In this document: one piece after another, positions 8,664 to 17,116 of the stretch
Numbering within the stretch: position 1 is the first letter of the stretch
How the letters are laid out: each line of letters starts with the position of its first letter
Assembly (NCBI GenBank): GCA_963736235.1
Contig: CAVTOR010000012.1
Span: 1-64,000 of the forward strand
DNA length: 64,000 nt
Source of the DNA: CAVORB01 sp963736235
Lineage (GTDB): Bacteria > Pseudomonadota > Gammaproteobacteria > Chromatiales > Chromatiaceae
Direction of reading: 5' to 3'
The notes under the pieces: generated by a model
Database searches by the model: none
Seen by the model: only the letters and a program-made list of their open reading frames with translations
Told to the model about the DNA's origin: nothing
Position numbers and translations under genes: made by a program

Positions 8664-8935
8664 CTACTCGACCAGTTCTACGTCGGCCAACTTGAAGCTC
8701 TTGTTGTAGAAGGCTTCCTCAGGGCCGTAGAAGCGGAACATCAGGTAAGGGGCCTTCCCCGCGGTGGGAATCCAATTGTTCTTAAGGCCCTCCGGCGCCG
8801 TCGGGCCGACGTATAGGGTAACACTGCCGTCGGCGTTCTTGGTCATCTTGGGAATCTCACGCGAGGACAATCCCGGGCGCTCCTCCTTGGTGTAGATGAA
8901 GGCCCAGGTGGCTTGGAGTGTCGCGTTATCCCTCG
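8664..8935 (-). pseudogene. DUF1254/DUF1214 family protein, C-terminal fragment
   Basis: Only the last 85-90 codons remain. NADGSVTLYVGPTAPEGLKN then NWIPTAGKAPYLMFRFYGPE and a C-terminal LADVELVE are characteristic of the DUF1214 C-terminal domain, normally part of proteins of more than 350 residues. Upstream of about 8935 the similarity stops and IS110-related DNA begins on the opposite strand. The gene was therefore most likely truncated by insertion or deletion at the IS. Its stop lies about 38 bases upstream of the barrel gene, so it was probably the first gene of that operon. Confidence 0.68.
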
Positions 8936-9075
8936 TGATACCCGGCGGGGACATCCTGTGCCGCCGGGACTCGGGAAATAATGGAATGGTCCGCCCCGCT
9001 CCTCCAAAGCGCCCGATGTGGGCACAATTCTCGACGTGGGCAAACACAGTCGAGACCGAGGTAGCGGAGCAGACC

Positions 9076-9390
9076 ATGAGCTTGCATACCAAAGAGGAAG
9101 TCATCCGGGTGTTGAGTATTGATCTGGCCAAGCGCAGCTTCCACCTGTTCGGCGTTGATAACGCCGGGCGGCAGGTGCTGAGCAAGAAGCTGAGCCGGGC
9201 GCGTCTGGGCGAATTTGTTGCCAATCTGCCGCCCTGTACGGTGGCGATGGAGGCCTGCGGGAGTGCGCACGAGTGGGCGCGAAGGTTTCGCCGCTACGGG
9301 CACGAGGTAGGCTTGATCGCCCCGCAGTTCGTCAAACCGTTCGTGAAGTCCAACAAGAACGACGCGGCTGATGCCGAGGCGATCTGTGAG
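9076..9390 (+). pseudogene. IS110 family transposase, N-terminal fragment
   Basis: The fragment reads VLSIDLAKRSFHLFGVD, VAMEACGSAHEWARRF and KSNKNDAADAEAICE. These are the first DEDD-type catalytic aspartate region, the glutamate region and the NDAADA motif of IS110 transposases. It starts at the ATG in ACCATGAGCTTGC. After about 105 residues the IS110 frame ends abruptly at 9390 and unrelated sequence follows; a full IS110 transposase has about 320-400 residues including a C-terminal transposase_20 domain. The element is therefore a relic. Confidence 0.8.
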
Positions 9391-10326
9391 GGGTCATCCT
9401 CAACTCGCATGAAACCGCGTTGAAGGCCGTTCAACGCACCCGCACTCGAACCAGATTGCGGGTCAAAGCGCGTATCCGCGACGAGGTCTACGACATCGGT
9501 CGCAAATGCTTCGATACCTTCCGTGACATCCAGGACAAATTCATTCGCCATGATGACGTCCTTGGACAACGGAACTACGTCGTCGATGCACGCGGCCGTA
9601 ACTGAGAAAACGTATTACTTGTTTTTGAATCGTTCCTAAGTCACCACGCGTACAGATTTCGCCGGGTGTCGCGTTCCGCTTTGTAGTTCCGCGCCAAGTC
9701 CCCGGGCTTGAATGCCTCCGGCCAGCAAAGCAAAGTCGCCGGTCTCATCATCCCCTCAGCAGGGGCGGGGCCTCGGGCTCCGGCTCAACATCCCCCGGTT
9801 GTCACGCCAATCGTACGCGTGGATCGCCTGACAGGGCGGGAATTTCCTTGCGCGGCAATTCCGGCCGGGCTCGTGCGCCATGTTGAAACCAAGCGTAAAA
9901 GGCGGGGCTTTTGTCCCCTCTGCCCACCAATGTTTCCTTCAGATTTAAACATAAGAACGTGTGGTATCCTTTTGTCTTTGTTTGTTTTTTGTCCGACCAC
10001 GTATGTCCACCCGATTTTCGATAAGGAGCAGGCAGAAATCACACGCCTTCCCCGCGTTGAACGGACAAGAGGCATGCGCACTCGACGGGCACACCCGGAT
10101 CAGGAGCGGTCGTAAGCTCAACGCCTTGTCCGGGCCCTGTCGCTGTGAGCTAATACCCTAGCGTTTCCGCAGCCGGCCCGATCCCTGCGATCCTGCTTTT
10201 CCTCGCTGCACTCGGGGATGCATTCGGGCATGAGCGACCCCATGCCGCGTCATCAGACCGTAATTCGGTCTACATAGAATAACGAGGATTTCAACTTCCA
10301 CCGCCGTGACCAAGACTTGTAGACCC
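9391..10326. other. Long intergenic region, no assigned gene
   Basis: About 930 bases between the IS110 fragment and phoB. The first 200 bases contain an open stretch on each strand (plus-strand RIRDEVYDIGRKCFDTFRD near 9470-9530; minus-strand MANEFVLDVTEGIEAF from 9551), neither of which I can identify. Around 9940-10030 the composition turns AT-rich. No tRNA or tandem repeat was seen. Confidence 0.4.
10255..10271. promoter_or_regulatory. Inverted repeat upstream of phoB
   Basis: AGACCG-TAATT-CGGTCT is a perfect six-base inverted repeat about 55 bases upstream of the phoB ATG. It does not resemble the Pho-box direct repeats (CTGTCAT-type). It could be an operator or a small hairpin; this rests on position and symmetry only. 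Confidence 0.3.
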
Positions 10327-11014
10327 ATGGCAAACATACTCGTTGTCGATGACGAACCGGACATCCGCGAGGTCATCCGGTTCGCGTTGGAAGGGGCCGA
10401 CTTCCGGGTGCTGGAGGCAGGCCACGCGGACGACGCGCGCAAGCTCCTGCTCTCCGAGAACCCGGATCTGGTGTTGCTGGACTGGATGCTTCCAGGACGC
10501 TCGGGGCTTGAGCTCGCGCGGCAGCTGAAGCAGAACCCGAAGACGCGCGCCCTTCCCATCATCATGGTCAGCGCCCGCGGGGAGGAGGAAGATCGCATCA
10601 AGGGGCTTGACACGGGCGCCGACGACTACATCGCCAAGCCCTTTTCACCGCGCGAAATGGTTGCCAGGGTCAATGCGGTGCTGCGCCGAACCAAACCGGA
10701 AGACGCCAGCGACGAGGTGGAGATCGGAGGGCTGCATATCGACAATATCAGCCACCGCGTCAGCGCGGAGGGGACAGCGCGTTGAGGTTGCGCCGACGGA
10801 ATACCGGTTGCTGCACTTCTTCATGACCCATGCCGACCGGGCGTTCAGCCGCTCACAGCTGTTGGATCAGGTGTGGGGCGATCAGGTCTATGTTGAGGAG
10901 CGCACCGTAGACGTACACGTGCGGCGCTTGCGCAAGGCCTTGGAGATCACCGGGCACGATCGCCTGCTGCAGACGGTTCGAGGCGTCGGCTACCGCTTCT
11001 CCGAGCGGGAATAG
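10327..11014 (+). pseudogene. phoB: Phosphate regulon response regulator PhoB (one-base frameshift)
   Basis: OmpR-family response regulator that activates Pho genes under phosphate limitation. The receiver domain has the acidic pair in ILVVDDEPDIRE, phospho-acceptor Asp in LVLLDWMLPGRSG and Lys in YIAKPFSPRE. The C-terminal winged helix has PTEYRLLHFFM, RTVDVHVRRLRKAL and TVRGVGYRF. The two halves are in different frames: an extra A at about 10774 (GAGGGGACAGCGC) produces an early TGA. Without that base the gene encodes 228 residues, the usual PhoB length, so a sequence error is likely. phoR follows after about 140 bases on the same strand. Confidence 0.88.
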
Positions 11015-11153
11015 GCGCTACCATCCACGATTGCGGCGCGCGCCGGATGCGTCCCGTCGCGCACACGCAGTCTCCCCTGCTGCTCCTGATGCCCCCGGCA
11101 GGCGGCCGTCGGTAGCCGGGGTTCGCCCAAGACTCGCGGGAACCGCGCTCGAA

Positions 11154-12485
11154 ATGCGTCAGTCGCTGCTCGTTGAGCTCTATTTCATCCTCGCCACGGT
11201 GTTTGCGGTCGCCGTTCTCACCTGGACTGGCCTTGGCCCGGCATTCGTCTGGCCGCTGGCGCTCACCCCGTATCTCGGTTACAACCTCTACCATCTCGTG
11301 CGCCTCAATCTGCTCATCCGCAGGCATCACCGGCTCACGCCGCCCTTCCCGCCGGGCTTTTGGGGAGGGATTTTTCGCGCCATCGCCGAGTTCCAGCAGA
11401 GCGGCCGCAAGCGCCGCAAACGTCAGATCCGCTTCATCCGCCGTTTCCGTGAGGCTGCAATGTCGGTCCCGGACGCGCTCGTTATCCTCGACCGGCTCAA
11501 GCGCGTGGAATGGGCGAATCCGGCGGCCGCCACGCTCATGGACGTAGCCTGGCCGCGCGACGACGGGAAGCTGCTGACCGAGCTCTTGCGCCACCGGAAG
11601 CTCGGCGAGCTGATCGAGGCGGGGGAGTACGCGCGCCCGCTGGAGATCGCCCCGGACCACAACCGTGCCATCACACTGTCCCTGCGCATCACCCCCTTCG
11701 GCGAACGCAAGCGCCAACGCCTCGTGGTAGCGCGGGACGTCACCAAGATCTACCACCTGGACATGATCCGCAGGGACTTCGTCGCCAACGCTTCCCATGA
11801 GCTTCGCACGCCGCTCACGGTCATCTCTGGGTTCCTGGAGAACCTCGCCGACTCGCCGGCGACCCCGCACGGCCACCGTCGTCCGCTGCAGCTCATGCGC
11901 AACCAGACCGAGCGCATGCGCTCGATCATCGAGGACCTGCTCACCCTCTCCCGCCTGGAGATGGACGACCAATCGCGGGCCGTCGAGCCGGTGGACGTGC
12001 CCGACGAGCTGCATCTCATCCTGAACGAGGCGCAGGCCTTGAGCGGCGGAGGACATACCTTCGAGGAAAGCATCGATCAGGATCTGCTGCTGATGGGCAA
12101 TCAGCTCGAGCTGCGCAGCGCCTTCTCGAATCTGATCTTCAACGCCATCAAGCATACGCCGACGGGCAGCCGCGTTCGCATCGGTTGGCGACAAGACCAA
12201 GGGGAACCTCTGTTCTCGGTCGAGGACGACGGCGAGGGCATCGCCGCGGAGCATATCCCGCGCCTGAGCGAACGCTTCTACCGGGTCGACACGGCGCGTT
12301 CGCGCGCCTCGGGGGGTACGGGCCTTGGACTCGCCATCGTCAACCATGTCCTGAACCGGCACGGCGCAAGGCTCATCATCGCCAGTGAGGAGGGCTCGGG
12401 CTCGAGCTTCAGCTGCCGTTTCCCCGCGGAAAGCTCGCTACTGCGCGCCAGGCTGATGGCCGCTACTGCGGCCGGTTTCAGCTGA
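11154..12485 (+). CDS. phoR: Phosphate regulon sensor histidine kinase PhoR
   Basis: About 443 residues. The N-terminus has two membrane segments (around LVELYFILATVFAVAVLTW and FVWPLALTPYLGYNLYHLV) and no periplasmic domain, as in PhoR. A PAS domain follows (AAMSVPDALVILDRL, VEWANPAAATLM), then the HisKA H-box DFVANASHELRTPLTVISGF with the phospho-accepting His, the N box FSNLIFNAIKH, the G1 box VEDDGEGI and G2 GGTGLGLAIV. It phosphorylates PhoB. The start at 11154 (ATGCGTCAGTCG) puts the hydrophobic segment at the N-terminus; upstream in-frame sequence is arginine-rich and unlike the family. It converges on ihfB. Confidence 0.93.
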   Translation: MRQSLLVELYFILATVFAVAVLTWTGLGPAFVWPLALTPYLGYNLYHLVRLNLLIRRHHRLTPPFPPGFWGGIFRAIAEFQQSGRKRRKRQIRFIRRFREAAMSVPDALVILDRLKRVEWANPAAATLMDVAWPRDDGKLLTELLRHRKLGELIEAGEYARPLEIAPDHNRAITLSLRITPFGERKRQRLVVARDVTKIYHLDMIRRDFVANASHELRTPLTVISGFLENLADSPATPHGHRRPLQLMRNQTERMRSIIEDLLTLSRLEMDDQSRAVEPVDVPDELHLILNEAQALSGGGHTFEESIDQDLLLMGNQLELRSAFSNLIFNAIKHTPTGSRVRIGWRQDQGEPLFSVEDDGEGIAAEHIPRLSERFYRVDTARSRASGGTGLGLAIVNHVLNRHGARLIIASEEGSGSSFSCRFPAESSLLRARLMAATAAGFS

Positions 12486-12524
12486 AGCGGACGGACGCGG
12501 CACTGATCCAGGCCAGAGTGCGAT

Positions 12525-12860
12525 TCAGGCGCTGGTGGCCACGGCGCTCTGCGAGGCGTCTTCCCTGAGCTCCGCTTGGAACGCGGTGTTCACCCGATCC
12601 CGCAGCTCCTTTCCAGGCTTGAAATGGGGAACATGCTTGCCCGCCAGGGCGACGGACTCACCCGTCTTCGGATTGCGCCCCATTCGCGCCGGTCGGTAGT
12701 GCAGCGAAAAGCTGCCGAAGCCGCGGATTTCGATGCGATCACCGGAGGCCAAGGCATTGCTCATCTGCTCGAGGACACAGCGCACGGCCAGCTCCACATC
12801 CTTATACGCGAGGTGACTCTGCTCGGCGGCCAGGATCTCAATCAGCTCCGATTTGGTCAT
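12525..12860 (-). CDS. ihfB: Integration host factor subunit beta
   Basis: A 111-residue HU/IHF-family DNA-bending protein. It starts MTKSELIEILAAEQSHL, and the beta-ribbon arm contains RIEIRGFGSFSLHYR followed by ARMGRNPKTGE, where the conserved Pro intercalates into DNA. IHF-beta usually has about 94-104 residues; a short C-terminal tail (DASQSAVATSA) is extra. It lies downstream of rpsA on the same strand, the usual gammaproteobacterial order. It forms a heterodimer with IhfA, whose gene is not in the window. Confidence 0.95.
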   Translation of the reverse strand: MTKSELIEILAAEQSHLAYKDVELAVRCVLEQMSNALASGDRIEIRGFGSFSLHYRPARMGRNPKTGESVALAGKHVPHFKPGKELRDRVNTAFQAELREDASQSAVATSA

Positions 12861-12886
12861 AGTTCTTGTCCCGCAGGCTGCATGGC

Positions 12887-12910
12887 GGCCCGCCCGCCGC
12901 GGGGCGGGCC
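12887..12910. terminator. Perfect GC-rich hairpin between rpsA and ihfB
   Basis: GGCCCGCCC and GGGCGGGCC form a perfect nine-base stem with a six-base loop, in the 74-base gap between rpsA and ihfB. No T-run follows on the minus strand, so it is more likely an attenuator or mRNA-stability hairpin than a classical intrinsic terminator. Confidence 0.5.
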
Positions 12911-12934
12911 GTGCACGAGGAGGTGGGCAGTACC

Positions 12935-14620
12935 TCAGTCCTTCTGCGCCTCTCCCATCTGTTCCTTGAGGATATCGCCAAGCGTAGCGGTGCCGGCTTG
13001 CGCATCGCGGGCGTAGCCCTTGATGGCGGCGGCCTCCTCTTCCATGTCCTTCGCCTTGATCGAGAGCGAGATGGTGCGGTTCTTGCGATCGACGCCCAGG
13101 AACTTGGCCTCGATCTCTTCACCCTGCTTGAGCACCGCGCGCGCATCCTCGACGCGGTCGCGGGAGATCTCGGACGCCCGCAGGTAGCCCTCGACACCCT
13201 CTCCCAGGGAGATCGTCGCCCCTTTGGCGTCTACCTCCGTGATGGTTCCGTTTACCACGCTGCCCTTCTCGTGGACCGCGACGAAGCTGGAGAAGGGGTC
13301 CTTGTCGAGCTGCTTGACGCCAAGCGAGATGCGCTCGCGCTCCGGGTCCACCGACAGCACCACCGTCTCGAGCTCGTCACCCTTCTGATAACGGCGCAGG
13401 GCCTGCTCGCCGGCCTCATCCCAGGAGATGTCCGAAAGATGCACCAGGCCGTCGATACCGCCGTCGAGGCCGATGAAGATGCCGAAGTCGGTGATCGACT
13501 TGATCTTGCCGCTGACATGGTCGCCCTTCTTATTGTTGACGGCGAACTCCTCCCAGGGGTTCATCTGGCACTGCTTGATGCCGAGGGAGATGCGGCGGCG
13601 CTCCTCGTCGATGTCGAGCACCATGACCTCGACCTCGTCGCCCAGCGAGACGACCTTGCTCGGGTGGATGTTCTTGTTGGTCCAGTCCATCTCGGAGACG
13701 TGGACCAGGCCTTCCACGCCCTCCTCGATCTCCACGAAGCAGCCATAGTCGGCAATATTGGTGACCTTGCCGAACACACGCGTGCTCTCGGGATAACGCC
13801 GCGAGATGTTGACCCAGGGGTCCTCCCCCATCTGTTTCAGACCGAGCGATACGCGCTGGCGCTCGCGGTCGAACTTGAGCACCTTGACAACCACCTCGTC
13901 GCCGATTTCCACCACCTCGGAGGGGTGCTTCACGCGGCGCCAGGCCATGTCGGTAATGTGCAGCAGGCCGTCGATCCCGCCCAGATCCAGGAAGGCGCCG
14001 TAATCGGTCAGGTTCTTGACCACGCCGGTGATCTCCATGCCCTCTTCCAGCTTCTCCAGCAGGGCCTCGCGCTCGGCGCTGTACTCCTCTTCGACCACCG
14101 CGCGGCGGGAGACCACCACGTTGTTGCGCTTGCGATCGAGCTTGATGACCTTGAACTCAAGGTCCTTGCCTTCGAGATAGCTGGTGTCGCGCACTGGACG
14201 CACGTCCACCAGGGAGCCCGGCAGAAAGGCCCGGACGCTGCCGCTGCCGAGATCAACCGTAAACCCGCCCTTCACTTTGCCGCTGATCATCCCCTTAACG
14301 GTGTCGCCCGCCTCGAAGGCCTTGTCCAGCTGTTCCCAGGCCGCGTGGCGCTTGGCCTTGTCGCGCGACAGACGCGTCGCGCCGGAGCCGTCCTCCACCG
14401 CGTCGAGGGCAACGTCGATCTCGTCGCCGACAGCGACCTCGATGGTGCCGTCGAGTTCGATGAATTGGCTCTTGGGGATGATCCCTTCCGACTTCAGACC
14501 GGCGTTGACCACAACCGTGTCGGAGGTGATCTCCACCACCGTCCCCTTGACGATGGCGCCCGGCTGCAGCTGGGTGTTGGAGAGACTTTGTTCAAAAAGT
14601 TCGGCAAAGCTTTCGGTCAT
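12935..14620 (-). CDS. rpsA: 30S ribosomal protein S1
   Basis: 561 residues, the normal length for proteobacterial S1, with six S1 RNA-binding repeats. Successive repeats are marked by motifs such as GKVKGGFTVDLGSGSVRAFL, TDYGAFLDLGGIDGLLH, ADYGCFVEIEEGVEGLVH and TDFGIFIGLDGGIDGLVH. It delivers mRNA to the 30S subunit. The start at 14620 (MTESFAELFEQ) is chosen because AGGAAA lies about ten bases upstream and it matches the family N-terminus; a longer frame to 14701 is not supported. It belongs to the aroA-cmk-rpsA-ihfB cluster. Confidence 0.97.
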   Translation of the reverse strand: MTESFAELFEQSLSNTQLQPGAIVKGTVVEITSDTVVVNAGLKSEGIIPKSQFIELDGTIEVAVGDEIDVALDAVEDGSGATRLSRDKAKRHAAWEQLDKAFEAGDTVKGMISGKVKGGFTVDLGSGSVRAFLPGSLVDVRPVRDTSYLEGKDLEFKVIKLDRKRNNVVVSRRAVVEEEYSAEREALLEKLEEGMEITGVVKNLTDYGAFLDLGGIDGLLHITDMAWRRVKHPSEVVEIGDEVVVKVLKFDRERQRVSLGLKQMGEDPWVNISRRYPESTRVFGKVTNIADYGCFVEIEEGVEGLVHVSEMDWTNKNIHPSKVVSLGDEVEVMVLDIDEERRRISLGIKQCQMNPWEEFAVNNKKGDHVSGKIKSITDFGIFIGLDGGIDGLVHLSDISWDEAGEQALRRYQKGDELETVVLSVDPERERISLGVKQLDKDPFSSFVAVHEKGSVVNGTITEVDAKGATISLGEGVEGYLRASEISRDRVEDARAVLKQGEEIEAKFLGVDRKNRTISLSIKAKDMEEEAAAIKGYARDAQAGTATLGDILKEQMGEAQKD

Positions 14621-14758
14621 GGGTTTAAGGTTTCCTGACGAGGCGCGTTGTCTCGCTCCTTCCGGAACAAGGGCTTGGGTTAAAGAAACGACCCGCCGCA
14701 AAGCGGTGGATCAAGGGTATTGGAGTGCCGGCTACGTACCTGGTGCACCCCGAAACTA

Positions 14759-14785
14759 AGAAACCGCTGATCCTCTCAGCGGTTT
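14759..14785 (-). terminator. Hairpin between cmk and rpsA
   Basis: AAACCGCTGA-TCCTC-TCAGCGGTTT is a perfect ten-base stem with a five-base loop. On the minus strand it is followed by CTTAGTTTC, a weak T-rich tract, so it may terminate or attenuate cmk transcription before rpsA. rpsA probably has its own promoter between this hairpin and 14620. Confidence 0.6.
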
Positions 14786-14907
14786 CGACGGTGCTCGCGC
14801 ACCGCTGTCTCAGCGACGAAAAGCCAATTTGAACAAGCTGTTAGCCTATTCATCGGCATCCACATCCGGGCGCTCCGTGTCCCTCACACCTGCCGCTCTG
14901 CGCGGCA

Positions 14908-15576
14908 TCAACCGACCGCATCCGGGAATACGCGCCTTACCGCTTCCAGGACGCAATCGAGCACATCCGCAATCGAGGACGCTGTGGTATCCAGTGTCAA
15001 AGACCCCGCGGGAGCCCTGAGCGGAGCAACCGAACGCGTGCTGTCACGTTCGTCGCGATCGCGTATCTCGTTCACGAGGGCCGCAAGGCTAACATCCAAT
15101 CCCTTGTCTTTCAACTGTTTATATCTACGGAGGGCACGTTCCTCGGGGCTCGCGGTGAGATAAATCTTCACCTGCGCTTCAGGAAAGACGACGCTGCCCA
15201 TGTCGCGGCCGTCGGCCACTAGACCGGGTTCGCGCGCGTAAGCGCGCTGCCAATCGAGAAGAACGTCGCGCACAGCACCATGGGCGGCCACTCGCGACGC
15301 CGTCTGCCCGGCCCGCTCGGTGCGGATCAGGTCGGAGACGTCCTCCCCGTCCAGTAGGACACGCGAATCCCTGAACTTGAGGTCCATACCGGAGGCTAGA
15401 CGCGAGAGTTCTTCGGCGTCGTCGAGATCGAGGCCCTGCCGTTCCGCGGCCAGCCCGAGCACGCGGTACAGGGCCCCGCTATCCAGGCAATGCCAACCGA
15501 GCCGCGCGGCGAGCAGGTCCGCGATCGTGCCCTTGCCGGTGCCCGAGGGACCGTCGATGGTGACGACCGGCGTCAC
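14908..15576 (-). CDS. cmk: Cytidylate kinase
   Basis: 222 residues with the P-loop IDGPSGTGKGTIA at the N-terminus, LDSGALYR (NMP-binding), VADGRDMGSVVFP, and the lid-type DERDSTRSVAPL. It phosphorylates CMP/dCMP. It starts with GTG at 15576, overlapping the aroA stop as GTGA, so translation is coupled. An intact frame and normal length support a functional gene. Confidence 0.95.
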   Translation of the reverse strand: MTPVVTIDGPSGTGKGTIADLLAARLGWHCLDSGALYRVLGLAAERQGLDLDDAEELSRLASGMDLKFRDSRVLLDGEDVSDLIRTERAGQTASRVAAHGAVRDVLLDWQRAYAREPGLVADGRDMGSVVFPEAQVKIYLTASPEERALRRYKQLKDKGLDVSLAALVNEIRDRDERDSTRSVAPLRAPAGSLTLDTTASSIADVLDCVLEAVRRVFPDAVG

Positions 15577-16896
15577 GCGCGCACCGCCTCGATCGCCAGG
15601 CCGGCGCCCGCGGCCAAGGCCGGGAACCCGGGAAAGCTGGTGTTGACGTTCGCGCAGTCCGCAATCGTGATCGCCGACTCGGAGCGCAACGCCGCCATCG
15701 CGAAGGACATCGCGATGCGGTGGTCGCCGCCGCTGTCGATGCTCCCGCCCTGGTAGCTCCCGCCGCGGATGCGAATCCCGTCCGGTCGCGGCTCCGCGTC
15801 GACGCCAAGGGTGGCCAAGCCCGTCGGCCATGACCTGGATGCGGTCGCTCTCCTTCACCCGCAGTTCCTCGGCGCCGGTCAGCAGAGTCTCGCCCTCGGC
15901 ACAGGCAGCAGCAACAAACAACGCCGGGAACTCGTCGATCGCGAGCGGCACCTGGTCCTCGGGAATGCGGATGCCCCGCAGGCGCGCCGAGCGCACCCGC
16001 AGGTCCGCCACCGGCTCGCCCCCGGCGTCGCGGGCGTTCATCACCTCGATGTCCGCCCCCATCTGGCGCAGGATGTTTAGCACGCCCACGCGCGTCGGAT
16101 TCATCCCGACATGCTCGAGTACCAGGTCCGACCCGGACGCGATGCTCGCGCCGACCAGGAAGAAGGCGGTCGAGGAGATGTCCGCCGGAATGTCCAGCCG
16201 GCAGGCGGTCAGACGCCCGCCGCCGCTGACACACACGGTGGCATCGGCGCGCCGGACCGGGTAGCCGAAAGCGGCGAGCATGCGCTCGGTGTGATCGCGG
16301 GTGGGCGCGGGCTCGACGACGCAGGTCTCCCCTTGCGCGTAGAGCCCCGCCAGCAGCAGGCAGGACTTCACCTGGGCGCTCGCCACCGGCATCGGGTAAC
16401 GGATGCCGCGCAGAACCGGCGCGGGATCAACGCGCAACGGTGCCGTGCCCTCGGCTGCGGTATGGATGCAGGCACCCATCAGCGCCAGGGGCTCAGTAAC
16501 CCTGCGCATCGGTCGCGCGGAGAGCGAGACGTCTCCCACGAGGGTGGACGGGAAGCGCTGACCGGCCAGCAATCCGGAGAGCAAGCGCATGGAGGTGCCG
16601 GAATTGCCCAGGTCCAGCGGCGCTTCCGGCTGCGTCAACCCGCGCAGGCCCACGCCGTGAACTCGGACGCGACCCGCATCCGGGCCCTCGATGCGCACGC
16701 CCATGGCTCGAAAAGCGGCCAGGGTCGCCAGACTGTCGTCACCCTCGAGGAACCCCGCGATCTCGCTCGTGCCCTCGGCGATCGCGCCGAGCATGATTGA
16801 GCGGTGCGAGATGGACTTGTCGCCGGGAACGCGCACCCGACCGCGCAGGCTGCCGCCGGGGGCGACCCGGAAGCTCAATTCGTTTGAACCGCTCAA
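15573..16896 (-). pseudogene. aroA: 3-phosphoshikimate 1-carboxyvinyltransferase (EPSP synthase), one-base frameshift
   Basis: Shikimate-pathway enzyme joining shikimate-3-phosphate and PEP. Family motifs: VPGDKSISHRSIMLGAIAEG, DLGNSGTSMRLLSGLL (LGNAGT-type PEP site), the conserved-arginine segment ELRVKESDRIQVMADGL, and in the other frame SIDSGGDHRIAMSFAMAAL. The frame breaks near 15816 (GGGCTTGGCCACC), with an extra G. Removing one base gives 440 codons, the standard length, so a sequence error is plausible for this normally essential gene. The start is uncertain: no in-frame ATG precedes VAPGGSLRGRV, and TTG at 16896 is the best candidate. The stop overlaps the cmk start. Confidence 0.9.
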
Positions 16897-17116
16897 AGGC
16901 CCTGTTCTATTGAGATCGTTCGGCTGAACATGAGGCCGCGCAGTGTATCGGCGCACCCGAGTGCTGTAAACAGGAGCGGCCCGCCTGCCCCGCGGCATCC
17001 TGGGCGGAGAAACCGTCTTGACGCGGGGTCCGGGGCCGGGTCTATGCTGGGGTGCTGCGCTTTGCCGTCGCCGACCCCACATCTAGCGCATTCCCAACTG
17101 TGTTCAGGAGTTCAAC

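Noticed and set aside
10254..10326. Pho box upstream of phoB
   Set aside because: No CTGTCAT-type direct repeats with 11-base periodicity were found; only an inverted repeat is present.
10947..12362. 471-codon open frame on the - strand
   Set aside because: Antisense to phoR, whose motifs are complete; charged, low-complexity composition.
12866..14638. 590-codon open frame on the + strand
   Set aside because: It lies exactly antisense to rpsA, shares its codon periodicity, and has no recognisable domain; a shadow of a highly expressed GC-rich gene.
14908..17082. Apparent 724-residue AroA-Cmk fusion
   Set aside because: The continuous frame arises only from the one-base shift in aroA; the real aroA 3' end ends at 15573, with a GTGA overlap to cmk.
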